A DNA stretch of 64,000 bases from Dermanyssus gallinae. Its lineage: Eukaryota > Arthropoda > Arachnida > Mesostigmata > Dermanyssidae. The stretch lies in NCBI GenBank assembly GCA_003439945.1, contig QVRM01001471.1, positions 32,501 through 96,500 on the forward strand. The letters run 5' to 3'. Position 1 is the first letter of the stretch. Each line of letters starts with the position of its first letter. Positions 22,475 to 34,455 of this stretch are shown here, piece after piece. Position numbers and translations under genes: made by a program. Under the pieces are notes generated by a model, which saw nothing but the letters and a program-made list of their open reading frames with translations, searched no databases and was not told the origin of the DNA.

Positions 22475-22910
22475 CAGCAATTGCTAGGCACTGGCACACT
22501 ACAACGACACCCTCCACAGTGGCCAGTTGGCCAGGCAGTGTAGTGGCGGCCTTAACATTTGTCGCTTCCCGGCTTCCCGACGTCTCCGCCGGCAGCTCCA
22601 ACCTCCCCTCCGCTCCCGTTGTCTGCCTCACAGTACCCCGAGCTGGTACACAGTGCTCGAACTCTACCAGCAGTACCAGCTCTGCAGTTCGAACCGGTGC
22701 TAACACTTACTGCACAGCGCTGTTGCCGAACAGCGGTATCATTATCCGAGGAGTGTGAAGACCAGCATCGTCGACTCAAGTGGGTTTAGGTGCACGAGTG
22801 ACCCACTACTCCCAAACGGCCCCACATCACAGCCAACTCTACGACACACATGTGTATGCACGACGACGATGTTGTCACTGCTGATGAACATCCAGAATCG
22901 TCGTTGTTGC

Positions 22911-22943
<33 letters not shown>

Positions 22944-25600
22944 AGCTGTTGTTGCTGTTATTGTTGTTGTCGCTGTTGTTGTCCTTGTCGTGGCGTGCGG
23001 TGCGGTGCGTCGATCCACAGACTTTAGGCCGCGAGCAACAACTGTACCGCCAACGCCAACGACCGATCACTGACACATCGAACTAACGCACTGGTGGTTC
23101 GGTGACTTAGAGAGCTGACGGTGACGATAATACAGCCTTTTAACACTGAATGCAGCGCACGTACTTTAACGTGACGCCGTCACGCTGACGACGATGCCGG
23201 GAGCCACCGTCGGGGAATGCCGAAAGCTGACAAACACTGCGTTGTCATGCTGTGCGATACATGCGGGGACGTCCACAAGGTACACCGAGATTGAGACAGA
23301 TGGGACGAGAGAAAGAGACGCCAAAGCGGGTATAGAGAGAGAGAGGGAAGACGAGGGGCAGTGTGGAAGAAAGTAAAAGAGAGAGATCAAGGCGAGGAAT
23401 CTTCGCCTCGCGCAATGGCTGAAGATCACTGTGGCCTCGGCCGCAGCCACTGTCGCTGTTGTTGCTGCTGCTGCTGAGCAAACTGCTGAGCAGGACTCAC
23501 CTGTCCTTCTTTGGCCTATTGGAAGAGCTGGTAAACAGTCACACATGGACAGCAGCAGCAGGCTGGCTGGTGGTTACCTGACCTGCTGGCTCTCTATAAG
23601 TGCAGGCATGGCAACTTGTCCAGGATAGCGACCAGGAGGCGCACGGTATCGTACTGTGTCGTCTCTCGTGATGAGGTCAACACGACCGTCTAAGCCCCCG
23701 CCAACCTTCCGCGCCGCCCCCAGCTGCCGTAACCTAGAGGGGCGCACTTTCGATGACGATAAACGGACAGACAGGCGCGACCGAGGCAGCGCGGATCGGA
23801 AAGGGGCGCGGAAGCTTAGCCACCTGCCTGCTTGCTCCGTAAAGTTTCCCGTCGTTCGCTCTAGTTTTCGCTAGAGTCTGTCTTGTCGCCGAATGACGCC
23901 GTAGACTTGCCATCTACCGCGCCTCCTTCCTGCCCTACGCAATCTCCGCAAGGCTCTTCCATAGCCATAGCCAAGGTAGAAGTGCGGTACACGTAGGATT
24001 GTGTAAGAGAAAGTTGCTTCACACGACAACCTACAACAGCAGACAACCTGGGCAGGCCGTTGTCGTCGTCGTCCATCCCGGTTGTTCTATTTGCCGTGTA
24101 GTTCCCGCTGCTGCTGCTGCTGCAGTTGTTACTGCCGCTATGGGCGCCGTAGAGCGCACTAGAAGTAGATGTTGTTATAGCAGTAACAACAGTGGTAGTC
24201 GTTGTATGTGGTACTAGAGTAGAACAAGTTGTCCTAATACCTTGCGAACTGGGTCGTCGATCGTATATTGCAACTAGTCCCCAAAAAGGGCCGTTGGTTG
24301 CCTACTCTCCCTCGGCCCATTCTCCTTTACTCAGGCACTCTTTCTCCGTCCTTCTCCTCTACTCGTGTGCTTTTTCTCCGTCCTTCGGTCTCTCTATCGA
24401 TCTGTTTATGAGAGACACGGTCAGTTTCTTCCTGATTCTCTATCTCAATGTTCATTCAGGGCCGATGCAGGTAACTTGATGGTGGCGGTAATTGTGGGCA
24501 CAATCAACACCAACAAGAACAATAACAACAACAGCAACAGCAGTCGCGGCGTAATGTGGATATCTATTTTTTGTGCACACATCTCAGAAGTGCGTATGAT
24601 ATAACGCGTACGAAAAAAAAAATGACACACTTTGGTCGGGCACTTGGGTTCTGTGCTTGGCTGTTCCCCGTTGCCACAAGGATGTGGGATTTAGAAAAGC
24701 CCATACAAAATCGCAGCATTTCCGAACAAAGCAGGCGGAGAAGAAGAAGAAGAAGACACACATATGCCCTCGAACGAATAGGTTAAAAAGGACGGTAAAA
24801 TATCATATTTGGCCCACTAAAGTTCCTGCCTAAGATGCAGTATCGGGGGGTCACATACACACAACGAAGCGAAGTTCGATCATCGTGGTTAGTTGGAAGG
24901 GAAACTTAGAGCAACGACGGCAGCAACAACATTACCAGCAGCAGTTGCAACAACATCACCAACATCAACAACAACAACACTAGTAGGTCGGCAGGCCAGG
25001 TGGGGCCGGCTGCGTAATACGGCGAGGCCTCCTCGATGATTCTGTCTGCAGCAGCAGCAGCGTAAAAGATCCTCTCACGAGCCCTTTGCTCCGTCGGTAA
25101 GGCAACCGATATCAAGGTAGTGACTGCGGCGTAGAAAACAGCAGCGGCGGTGGCAGCACACGCCCCTCGTCGAGGGGTTTTGCTCTAGAGAAGGCGTTCT
25201 GCCCTGTAGCTGGGGGAAGGGGGGGGGGTTCTTTGTAACCCCAGAAGCAGACGCAACAACAACAGCAACAACGACGACGACGGCGACGGAGGCTTAGCGG
25301 GGGTCACTGATAGGCTGCCTTGCTGCTCCAACTGGGCTGCCCCCCATTGGCTGCCCCCATCGATCGCCAATCGATACGTACACCGCTGTGCCATAGACCT
25401 AATCTTTAGGATAGTTGGCGACGGCAACGACGACGACAATGAAGCCGACCGTCGTTACTACGATGCATTGCGCTTCACTAGCACGGTTGTTAGCCCAGCA
25501 CATTTGGCCGTAGACATGTGGCCGCAGTTACAGTGGCAGCCGCAGCTCTACGATCGATATATGCGTATATACGTAAACGGCGACGTCCATTTACGTACTC
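22475..25600. other. GC-rich zone with triplet repeats, possible 5' region of the host gene
   Basis: GC content is visibly higher than elsewhere, with (GTT)n at about 22903-22982, a GA-rich stretch at 23330-23390, CTG runs near 24105-24125, GAA runs near 24740 and CAA/CAG runs near 24500 and 24920. Many frames are open because of these repeats, but none carries a domain. The composition fits 5' UTR, promoter or first-intron sequence of the minus-strand candidate gene, which is inference. Confidence 0.4.
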
Positions 25601-25613
25601 GTTTATGTTTATG

Positions 25614-25614
25614 A

Positions 25615-25705
<91 letters not shown>

Positions 25706-25888
25706 GATACGTCCATGCAATTGCCTACACACATAAGCTCCACATACAGATGCACTTGCTTTGCACACAAAGTGCTATTGAGACGTTATTATTATTATCA
25801 TCGTTTATTTTGAATAGTTTTAATATCCAATACCACGTGCGTGTAGGCATAGTTATATAAGCGTTTATAAAGCCATGGATACACACAA

Positions 25889-25954
<66 letters not shown>

Positions 25955-26030
25955 TTGTGTTTATACAGGACTACATTAGGCATAGGTCATTAGCGTCTAC
26001 CCATTGTTTGCTTTGCCAGAGTCGAACCCA

Positions 26031-26067
<37 letters not shown>

Positions 26068-26463
26068 TATACATACATATATATGCGTGTGTGCAGACAC
26101 CGACGGATGCAAATATGTTTATTGCCCCTATATATATATATATATATACATACATACATATTCATAAGTATATGCATGTAGCCTAGGGAACACCACAACT
26201 GCGATGCTCGAACGCTTAGGAGACAATGGACAGCGGCCCGCATGTTTCTGGCGTAGTTGTTGAGCGGCGTGCCGAACGTGCTTTCGAAGCTTCATCTCAC
26301 GAAGTCGCACAAACTCGTCTGTTAATCTTCTCTCGTTCAGAACTGGTTGCTACTAAGGGAAGTTGTGCAAACATTGCTACTAAATAGTTCGTTGCACTTT
26401 CTGCTGTGCCGCTACAGCGGCCAGCGAATGTAAACAATTTGCATCACAGAGCAGTATCAACCA

Positions 26464-26513
<50 letters not shown>

Positions 26514-27465
26514 GCCACTTCTTGTCACTACTCAGTTGACTTTTGAGGCGACTTAAAGCGCCATACACAGTGATGAGAGTACAAGCTATCAACAGCGGAC
26601 CAAGGTCAAGATGGCTCACCCTCAGCAAGACCTCCCCGATTCTACTTCGTCGTTGTTATTGTTGTTGGTGTCGCTTTTACCGTAGTAGTAGTAGTACTTG
26701 TATTAGTATTTATTAGTCATCGGCATCGTCGATGTTTGACGCTGTTTCGTAGTATCCGATATTATTACGATTCAGTATGGCAAGTTACAATCAATAGGCG
26801 AGAAGGCTTCGTACCGGCTTCACTCGTCGGTGCTGTACGAGTATATGTGTATCAAAGCACGGCCCAAACGAGACATAAGCTCTGCAGCTGGACTCTGGAA
26901 AGCTGAAGCGGGGATTAGCGCATGCAATGTGCTCCTCCTGTGTGCTGTCTTCCAGCTTGAATTTATCCGAAGCGGCGGGCAGTGCTTCGTTCAGCACACA
27001 TTTCGTATGGGCGTGTGTTGGTGTGCGTATGTGGAGTGGGTCGGGTTTGCGGCCAGAAGAGATGGTTGAAGTTGCACTACTTTTCAGTTGAAAGAGGTGG
27101 TGAAGGAAAAGTATGACCAAACGGGTGGAAATCAGCGAACGGCGGTAGCTGGCGAGATGAAGATACCAAGCACACAAACATCCAACATCTGACTGGCGAA
27201 CTTGGCGGAGCATCGAAGCCTTACGCCAGGTTCACCAGTGGAAAAGCTACGCTTGATCAGCTCTACTGCTGCTGCTGCTGCCGTTGTTCAGCAAGTGTTT
27301 CGAAGTTCTGTCGTGACCTAACTAAAGGCAGCTAGCTGGGAGGCCGCGCCGATCGGCCAACCACCGCTCCGACGTTACGTATCGCTGGACACGCGACTTG
27401 TCATCGTGACACAACTGGGTTCACTGGCACTTTAACACATGCATCACCACACAAATAAACAAACA

Positions 27466-27509
<44 letters not shown>

Positions 27510-27644
27510 AATGCCAAACCGCATATGTAACAAATATCGCTTTGGTAGGATATACTATATATAGAGTTGGAGCCGCTAAAATCGTTTGCTAGCTCCCTCT
27601 CCCACTTTACTTCACTCATATATATATATATATATATATATATA
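25614..27644. repeat. Cluster of six (TA)n arrays
   Basis: Arrays at about 25614-25698 (interrupted by GTATA), 25891-25954, 26031-26064, 26465-26508, 27470-27507 and 27618-27644, with a short one near 26131. The DNA between is anonymous, including a motif-free 140-codon minus-strand frame at 26791-27213. This is the densest TA cluster in the window. Confidence 0.9.
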
Positions 27645-27939
27645 GAAAATATTGTGATGATTTATTAATCATTTACAATACGTTTGCACACTTGGCAATG
27701 CTCGCCTTAATGAAAATGGTGGTAAAAAGGTGTCACGTGAAGTTAAGAGTCAGTTGTCCGTGTCCTTGCTTGATGGTAGCCCCCGCTCTTATGGACCCGG
27801 TGCGAGCGGTATATCCTCAAGGTTCCTTGCAAAGTTAAGACGGTGAGATATATATAACAATGCTCTGCAGTCTCCGGGGAAACTCAGGAGGTGTTTGCTT
27901 TGGGACGACATTCGTTTAAGCGCTATTTCGTTCTCAGTC

Positions 27940-29905
27940 ACCCATATTAATGCTGCGACGGGTGGTCTACTAAAGCAGGGGCAGCTTGAATCCATTGCTG
28001 ACTTTAGTAATCGGAAAGGCTCTGAGTGCCACTAGTGAAACTTCGTTAAAGAACCCGGACTGTCCTGCTCACGGAGTCACTGCCTATAGGTTTATCACTG
28101 CATGCAGAAATCATCGTCCGGGGGGGCGTCGGAATTTTTGTGAAAACCAAGTCTGCAATACTCTCCGTTCGATCTGTTTGTAGTCTCGATGTTCATGTGC
28201 AAGCGGGTCATATCCACTTAAAAAAAGGCCCGAGGATTTTAGGGATTTGTGATCGTGTTTTACTTATGCCGTGTTAGCCACAGTGAAGTGCCGCTTGATA
28301 TCCTTGAAAACCTAATGCCGCAAATAGCAGCCTCCCCTTTATGCTGATGGGGGATCCTAATATCAATATTTTGACTGACCCTCCGTCTATCTTTTGTTTT
28401 GTTGCAAGATGGTTTGTTTATACGATCGATAGGGTAACCCGTCCCAGTTCATCAACCTGTATAAATCATATAGCTGTAGCAAATGGCTCTTCCTTTAGTT
28501 CTTTTGAGGCAGCTGCGTTAGAAACTTCTTTATTTTCGGATCACTATCCGATTATTATCTCTGTCAATGGCGGCCAACCCGTTTTGGTTACATCTAGAAG
28601 GGACACACCCATACTGCGCAGGCGGCATGATCAACGCAGTATTGATGTTATTCTTGACTTGGTACGGCGGGCCTTCTGAATCAGCGTTTATGCCGTTTTA
28701 GATGTGGATTCAGCTTTCAAAGCGCTTCGGGCTACCCTAAGTGAGATTGTTGATAAAACATTTGCTAAGACAGTTCTAGACAAGGACTTCGAAAAAGGGC
28801 GCACTTATGCTATCGAAAGCGGTATTGACGAGCTATTTGCCTGGCCAGGAAGGCTTTCAATAAAAATGGGTTTAAAATCATTAAATTGGACTCACGGCGT
28901 TTGTGGAAATATGCTAACAAAACTTACGGTAGAGAGTTCGTTAAGGCAGAGCTCCCATGAGTCTTAACTTCCAGCACACCCAAATCGATTGCCGATGAAC
29001 GACACCTACATTTCGCAACGATTGGATATAAAACTTTAAACTCGCTAAATACGTGTACGTACGGGGCTTTGACAAACTAGGCCAAATCATTTTCGTTGCC
29101 TTCTGGTCTGCTGAAGTCATGGGTGTCCCGGCCTACTCCGCTATTGCAGCATCTTTGGCAAAAAATATGTAGCCTTTCTTTTGAATACGGCTACTTCCCT
29201 AGATGTCTGAGGTCTACCAACGTAGTCCCGTTAAACAAGGGAGGATAGATGTATTGCTTCCAGCTATCGCTCTATCTCAGTTGATGACTATATTTTGAAG
29301 GTCTTTAAAAAGTTGGACCAGTCTTGTTTGGGCGTGTTCCTAGACGTGACGTATATCTTCAATTGTCTTGATCATGGATTATGTATCCAGATGATAATCC
29401 CCTTGGGTTGCACGTTCTCTGCAGTACGCTGGTTTAGGTCCTACCTTAAGGATAGATCTCAGTCTGTAAAGGTTGGACCTGCATGGTTCTGTCCTTAGTC
29501 CCTTTATGTTTCTGATATTTTTGAACTTCATACTCTTTAGATCATTAAGCACAATTACCAGGGTAAAGCGGATAGTTTTTGCTGAAGACACGACAATCTT
29601 ATTTTGGCTCGACCGGAGTAACGTTTCTAGTGGTATTAAGACTTTACTTAAAATGGTTAAAAACGCTGTTAAGGTTTTTAATATATATGGATTAGTTGTA
29701 AACACGAGCAAAACCAATGTCTTAAAGTTTCGGCCCGCTAGGAGGCCTCTTCAATTACCCGATAGTTTTCGACTGGGTGCCAATACGGTAGATCGTTCTC
29801 ATGCGGTAAGATACCTCGTTTTGGTATTACCTAAAAAATTGTATCCTGCTGTGGGGTGGTGGGTACAGATACATTCTTCGAAGGGTTCAAGTGATTCAAA
29901 ATGAT
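27940..29905 (+). pseudogene. Decayed LINE with endonuclease and reverse transcriptase
   Basis: In order on the plus strand: LSATSETSL (about 28030), the AP-endonuclease S-E-T motif; GGVGIFVKTKS in a shifted frame (about 28115); MGDPNINIL (about 28345), the GDFN motif with Phe changed to Pro; FSDHYPIIISV (about 28535), the endonuclease SDH motif; GVFLDVTYIFNCLDHG (about 29330), RT motif A with degraded Ala-Phe; SVLSPFMFLIFLN (about 29485); and VFAEDTTILF (about 29580), where the catalytic F-A-D-D has become F-A-E-D. Frameshifts and stops separate the blocks. Resembles Jockey/CR1-type elements. Not functional. Confidence 0.85.
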
Positions 29906-29929
29906 GTACCATCTGCTTGCGACGGCACT

Positions 29930-30353
29930 ACGAGTCAGTTACAATTTTTTTGTTTTGGTATAACAGACCGATAAAGGTATTGGCAGGCCTTGCGAAGTAA
30001 AGAGCTATGGGAATGTTATTTGTGGGGATAAATTTATGAGTTGCCATACATTTTGCCAAGCATTTGTATTGCAGTTTTGCAAATAAACCAGGTCCTGAAT
30101 ATATATATATATTCAGTAAAATTGTTGGTACACCGGTGTAAACAAATTCCGGGTCGAGTTCGGCCATCTTTATTATCCATCTTCCGATGCATTCGTCAAA
30201 GGCCGCGGTGCGGGGAAGGTTAAAACGACGCCTCAAATCTTTCGTGAGGAGCGGACAATCTGCGAGTAAGCAAATGAGTCGGTTGCGCGTTGACGTGTGG
30301 AGTCCCAGGGTCCGTAAGAAAAAAGCTGTTTTTACTTGATTCAGTTGAATCAA
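29930..30353 (-). pseudogene. LINE C-terminal fragment on the opposite strand
   Basis: A 141-codon frame reads AFFLRTLGLHTSTRNRLICLL near its start, then DLRRRFNLPRTAAFDE and ELDPEFVYTG. This resembles the conserved C-terminal region after the RT in some LINEs, where a K/R-x-LG-x-x-x-x-T-x-N motif precedes a short helical domain. It converges tail to tail with the plus-strand LINE, so it is a separate insertion or an inversion. Family assignment is from memory of motifs only. Confidence 0.45.
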
Positions 30354-31319
30354 GAAGAATTCAGAAATTTAGAAATGTCTTGACAATTATCGTAAATACG
30401 CAACTAGTCGCCCAGACGCCCAGGAGATAGCCACAGCTTTATACTTATGAGAGCACGTGTTCTTACGTAGACATACATATCATTGCCGTTCGAGACATCC
30501 CGTTGTGTGTTGCAGTAGTGGGTCCGTGCAGATAATGTTGAATATGATCTGTAACGCCGGTCCTGACTTTACTGCATATAGTATGGTACGTTGTATTGCC
30601 ACAAGGCGACTAGCATATTGAGAATACTGGAAACACAGCGTGGAAGCCTAGGAAATTAGCCAATTTAGCCCCCCCCCCCCCAACCACAAACACAGTCGCT
30701 ATTTAGACCATCGGTATAAGTATATCAAATTGCAATATACAAGCATTTGCAATTGTGCTAAATGATCTAGAAACTCAGGCAGATCGCACACACTGCACAT
30801 GGCCTGGTCACAATAAGCTCAAGTGCGATGCTTGCAAGACACATGATTGGGATTGCTAACCCGTGCAAATACGAAACGTAGCGCCACTGATGCCTAAACA
30901 TGTATATGCTTATGGTAAAAGCCACTCAGTTAAAGACAAAGCGCATGTTGATGTCGGCAAATTGCCATGGATTATAACAGTTGTTGACATGCAGCGCAAG
31001 GGGACGTCATCAATAAACGGTCAAGATGTGCGCAACAGCAAGACCTTTTGGTTTCTACTTAACGGTGCTCATGAACAAACGTAACCGGTGTACTATTACA
31101 GTGTATTCCTAACCCATTTCTATTATTAACTAGATTTATTAAGACTAAACATTTCTGAATGGCCAGCTCATACCAACCATCAAGCCCTTTAAGCTTGTAG
31201 AGCCCGAGCTCGATTTCCTTTAAGATATTGATGCTTAGCTCTGTCAGTATTTTTCTAATTACTGCAATTGCGATATTACAATTAAAAAATGTATAAAAGA
31301 TATTAAAAAATAAATAAAA

Positions 31320-31354
<35 letters not shown>

Positions 31355-31423
31355 GATTTTATAGTAAAACTTTTTATGTTGGCACTTTGGAGTGAACAAT
31401 TGTTTCCGCGTTAACGTGTGGTT
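30354..31423. other. No recognisable gene; poly-C run and (TA)n
   Basis: A run of 13 C lies near 30670 and a (TA)n array at 31323-31352. A 73-codon plus frame at 30863-31084 reads plausibly but has no known motif. Confidence 0.4.
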
Positions 31424-31730
31424 ACGGGTTCTCTAACCCGGGATTAGCCCAGTTCGACAATGTGCCCTGAACAGATGCTGAGTTTCCTCGTTGGATGTCG
31501 AGCGACAGCCTCTGACGCAAAAATTCCGATGCACTCGAGTCTCCCGTGGAGCGGTTAAGGCTTCTACCCACGCGCTGAATCAAATTCAATGTAAGCGGCC
31601 CTGGTCCTCCCATTGTTTCAAAAGCCAACGGACAAAATTGGTGCGGATAAGCAACGCCAGAGTATTTTCTACATTTCTGCTCGGTTTCTTCTAACCTAGA
31701 CGCATGACCTGCCTGGTCTGGACTTGCACC
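31424..31730 (-). pseudogene. LINE C-terminal tail fragment
   Basis: Minus-strand reading gives CPLAFETMGGPGPLTLNLIQ, then FLRQRLSLDIQRGNSASVQG. This matches a C-terminal tail seen in several LINE proteins (a pattern such as P-L-A-x-E-T-x-G ... I-x-x-G-R ... T-G ... L-x-Q-x-I-S-x-x-I-Q-R-G-N) and pairs with the plus-strand fragment at 13540-13670. Upstream codons in the same frame are Phe/Leu-rich and probably not from the element. Confidence 0.65.
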
Positions 31731-32286
31731 GATCATCGAAGGGGCTAATAAGTCGTATAAAAAATTATAAAATAGTAATTTAAAAAAATTATAAAATGTC
31801 AATGCGCATTTAGTTAGATATCTAGTGTTACCTACATAAATGCCTGACCTTAGAAACGATAGAACCACATTAACTAACTTAAAGAGGCTATTAATTAAGG
31901 CCATATTACTCGCCAGGTCATAAACGCTTTTAAAGTTCTATGCTGCAAAACATACTTATTTCTGTTACTATAAATAATATTTGCAGTAGATATTAATTGC
32001 TATTGTGTAGGCACAAAACTTGGAGTACACGTCTGTGTATTCTGTATAATTTAGAGCGATAATGCCAACAACGAATTCCCTTATATTAACACTCGATGCA
32101 CTAAGTGTTCTTAGTACACTAAGAGCGAATGCTAGTTAATCATAGCTCCCGTATTCATACTATTCCCATTATGGGCGAGGTTAGATTGATCAATACATAT
32201 ATCGTTTATTGTATAAGGCTAAAGATATAAATGCGTCGCTGCGCTACCGAGTAGTTGAACTTTTCTTGTTAGTATTTTACATCGTT

Positions 32287-32346
<60 letters not shown>

Positions 32347-32494
32347 CGACTTAATTTAATTTGTTCCAGACTTGAACAGTTTTAAGGTTTCATTTAAATT
32401 AACATACCGCCAATGTCATGGGAGGGGAATGCCTGGTTAAGGTATAACAGTGAAATTACTATTTGTTGTTGTATCGATGTGGCTGACCACGCAT
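31731..32494. other. No recognisable gene; A-run plus (TA)n
   Basis: AT-rich DNA with a poly-A run followed by (TA)n at about 32285-32343. That A-to-TA transition is what a retroposon tail converting into a microsatellite would look like. Confidence 0.4.
32303..32343. repeat. (TA)n microsatellite after an A-run
   Basis: About 20 TA units directly after about 17 A residues. Confidence 0.95.
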
Positions 32495-32509
32495 AGCTTT
32501 ACAAAATAT

Positions 32510-32697
32510 GTCGAGCCCGGTGGCGCGGTGGCTTAAGTCTGCGCCTCGCAACCGGAGGAGACACATAAGTGCGCGGGTTCGAACCCCACCGTTGCACATT
32601 TGTATTTATGGGGGTCCGTCTATGAAGCAATGTGAAAAACAGTTCCGTGGACGTTAAATCTTGGCTGAGGGTCAGCCCGAAAAAAAAAAAAAAAAAA
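32510..32697 (+). mobile_element. tRNA-derived SINE, family 1, copy C (full length)
   Basis: Exact 15-bp target duplication AGCTTTACAAAATAT at 32495-32509 and 32698-32712. The body has an A-box-like TGGCGCGGTGGCTTAAG, a B box GGTTCGAACCC about 50 bp later, the GTATTTATGGGGGTCCGTCT segment, the hairpin GGCTGA-GGG-TCAGCC and a tail of about 19 A. This is the best reference copy: a pol III-type promoter, a tRNA-unrelated middle and an A tail. Exact duplications and the long A tail imply a recent insertion. Confidence 0.95.
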
Positions 32698-32839
32698 AGC
32701 TTTACAAAATATGCGATGGCGAAATTGATACCGGAGAGTTCGGAAGAGAATTCTAATTCGTCTGCTAAACATTCGTGGCTAGCAAAAAAATATTAGTTGT
32801 ATCTGTCTAATTGTACACTTGTTGTCAAGGTAGGCGACG

Positions 32840-33180
32840 CGCTTATAGAACGCAGACAACGCCCGTCTGCAGTACCGCAAGGTTACGGTTTGGGACTCTT
32901 ATGTATTCGACATTTTGCATAGTGCAATTACCCATACTGATTACTGGTGTGATACAAACAGAATGCAAAAATCTATTCCAAAGTGCACTGTTCTAGTGAC
33001 CTTGTATATCAAGTATGTGATCGTCAAAACTACAGAGGCGCAATTCAAGTATCTTGGAGATACATTCGACACAGAAATTACATTTTGGCTCCATATGTCC
33101 AAGATTGCGGTGGCTGCAACTCGGTTAGACAAGCTGATCCTCAAACTGCCTAACCGAGTAGTTTTGTAGTAAGTTTGGGC
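32840..33180 (+). pseudogene. R1-like LINE reverse transcriptase fragment
   Basis: One frame gives SAVPQGYGLGLL (about 32866), the G-V-P-Q-G-S-V-L-G-P RT motif. After a frame change, AQFKYLGDTFDTEITFWLHM (about 33037) matches the F-K-Y-L-G-V-x-L-D motif downstream of the YADD box, followed by ATRLDKLILKLPN. The YADD box itself is lost. It starts 130 bp after SINE copy C. Confidence 0.7.
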
Positions 33181-33400
33181 AAGCTAGTAAGGACAACTGC
33201 AACTAAAAGAGTACGTAACAGTTTTGCTAAACGAATTGCAATGCAATACGACAGCTAATGACATTGTAGTTCCAAACATTAAAGAGTACCAGCAACGAGC
33301 TGGCTTGAATAAAATGTATTGAATAATCTTTTAGCACCGATTGCGTAAGTAGTATTGGTAGTCTAAGCAAATACTCTTCGAAACTAAGGTTCTAAACTGC

Positions 33401-33592
33401 CTACCGAAATGGCTCGTGAGATCTGCCGAGAGCATTCTCGCCGTAAGCTTCAAAAAGCATTTCATGCGCTTTGGCCGCAGATTTTGTCAAATGATAGCAG
33501 AAAATAACAACGTTCCACATGGTAAACGCTCCCGGAAATTGTGTAGAAAATACGTAGCTGAGGCTTTGTTCGTGAAACATTGAGCCCGACAC
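33401..33592 (-). pseudogene. mariner transposase N-terminal fragment
   Basis: Minus-strand reading includes VVIFCYHLTKSAAKAHEMLF, then EAYGENAL, close to the first helix-turn-helix of mauritiana-type mariner transposases (F-x-L-K-K-S-A-A-E-A-H-R-M-L ... Y-G-E-x-A-L). The match stops near 33420 and no catalytic part follows. Confidence 0.75.
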
Positions 33593-33789
33593 TCCAACAA
33601 CAGAACTGCGTCATTGAATAGCGTTTACGCTATTGCTAGCTACAGCGATAGCAGCGCCCTCTGTTCACGGAATCCGGTTTCATATGCATAGACCTGGCAT
33701 AAACCAAACTAAACTGAAATTTACTGTAAATGTCTTCTAGCGTATATAATTTAATGTAATAGAATTCGTAGCGTATATAATTTAATGTA

Positions 33790-34072
33790 ATATAATCAGG
33801 TAATTATGAGACAACGGCTTTTCTAAAATAAAGCCACAATGGTTCTCAAGGACGGCCTTAAATCGCTCGTCACACACCAGAAAATGCCATTGCAAAAGAC
33901 TCAAAAACTCATACAATATAGGGACTGTTCTAGCCAAGGCTGCAGGTAATGGAGCAATCGCTTTACGAAAACGGACGCCTTTGTCAAAAAATTTTGTTTG
34001 GCATACAGCCAGAAAATCGTTCGACAAGACAACCTCCAGGCTCCTCTTTGTGTATATATATATATTCATCAA
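33790..34072 (-). pseudogene. Possible mariner C-terminal fragment
   Basis: A 96-codon minus frame has NDFLAVCQTKFFDKGVRF, then ERFKAVLENHCGFI, faintly like the end of mariner transposases (W-x-x-x-F-A-x-K-x-x-x-F-F-x-x-G-I ... R-W-x-K-x-x-x-x-x-G-x-Y-x). It lies upstream of the N-terminal fragment on the same strand, so the two would be pieces of different copies. Weak. Confidence 0.25.
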
Positions 34073-34279
34073 ATGGGCAGGTATATGACTTGAATGCAGC
34101 GTGAATTGCGTAGCTTATCCTAGATATTCCATACGATCGGGATGTACAAGGTAATCCTACATATCATTGCATATCGTATATACGATAAGAAATGTCTCTA
34201 TTTACCACGAACAGGCCAGAATGTAAAGTGCACGGCTCGCATGTCTGTTCGAAACGGTCAGATTGATGTAATATAATAT

Positions 34280-34455
34280 GTCGAGCCCAGTAGCGTGGTG
34301 CATTCGCCTGCGCCTCGCGACCGGAGGAGACACATAGGTGCGCGAGTTCAAGCCCCACCGTTGTACATTTGTATTTATGGGATTCCGTCTACGAAGCAAT
34401 GCGAAAAGCAGTCCTGTGGACGTTACATCTTGGCTGAGGGTCAGCCAAAAATAAT
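34280..34455 (+). mobile_element. tRNA-derived SINE, family 1, copy D
   Basis: Starts GTCGAGCCCAGTAGCGTGGT, with B-box-like AGTTCAAGCCC, GTATTTATGGG, GCAATGCGAAAAGCAGT and the hairpin GGCTGA-GGG-TCAGCC followed by AAAAATAATT. The flanks share only TAATATA-like sequence, so the target duplication is decayed or uncertain. Confidence 0.88.

Noticed and set aside
22222..22706. Minus-strand frames with repeated LAHLACFGSSGVL-type sequence
   Set aside because: Pure translations of the 19-bp tandem repeat. Similar frames exist in other registers.
26791..27213. 140-codon minus frame
   Set aside because: No domain; composition like the flanks; lies between microsatellites. It remains possible as an exon but I cannot support it.
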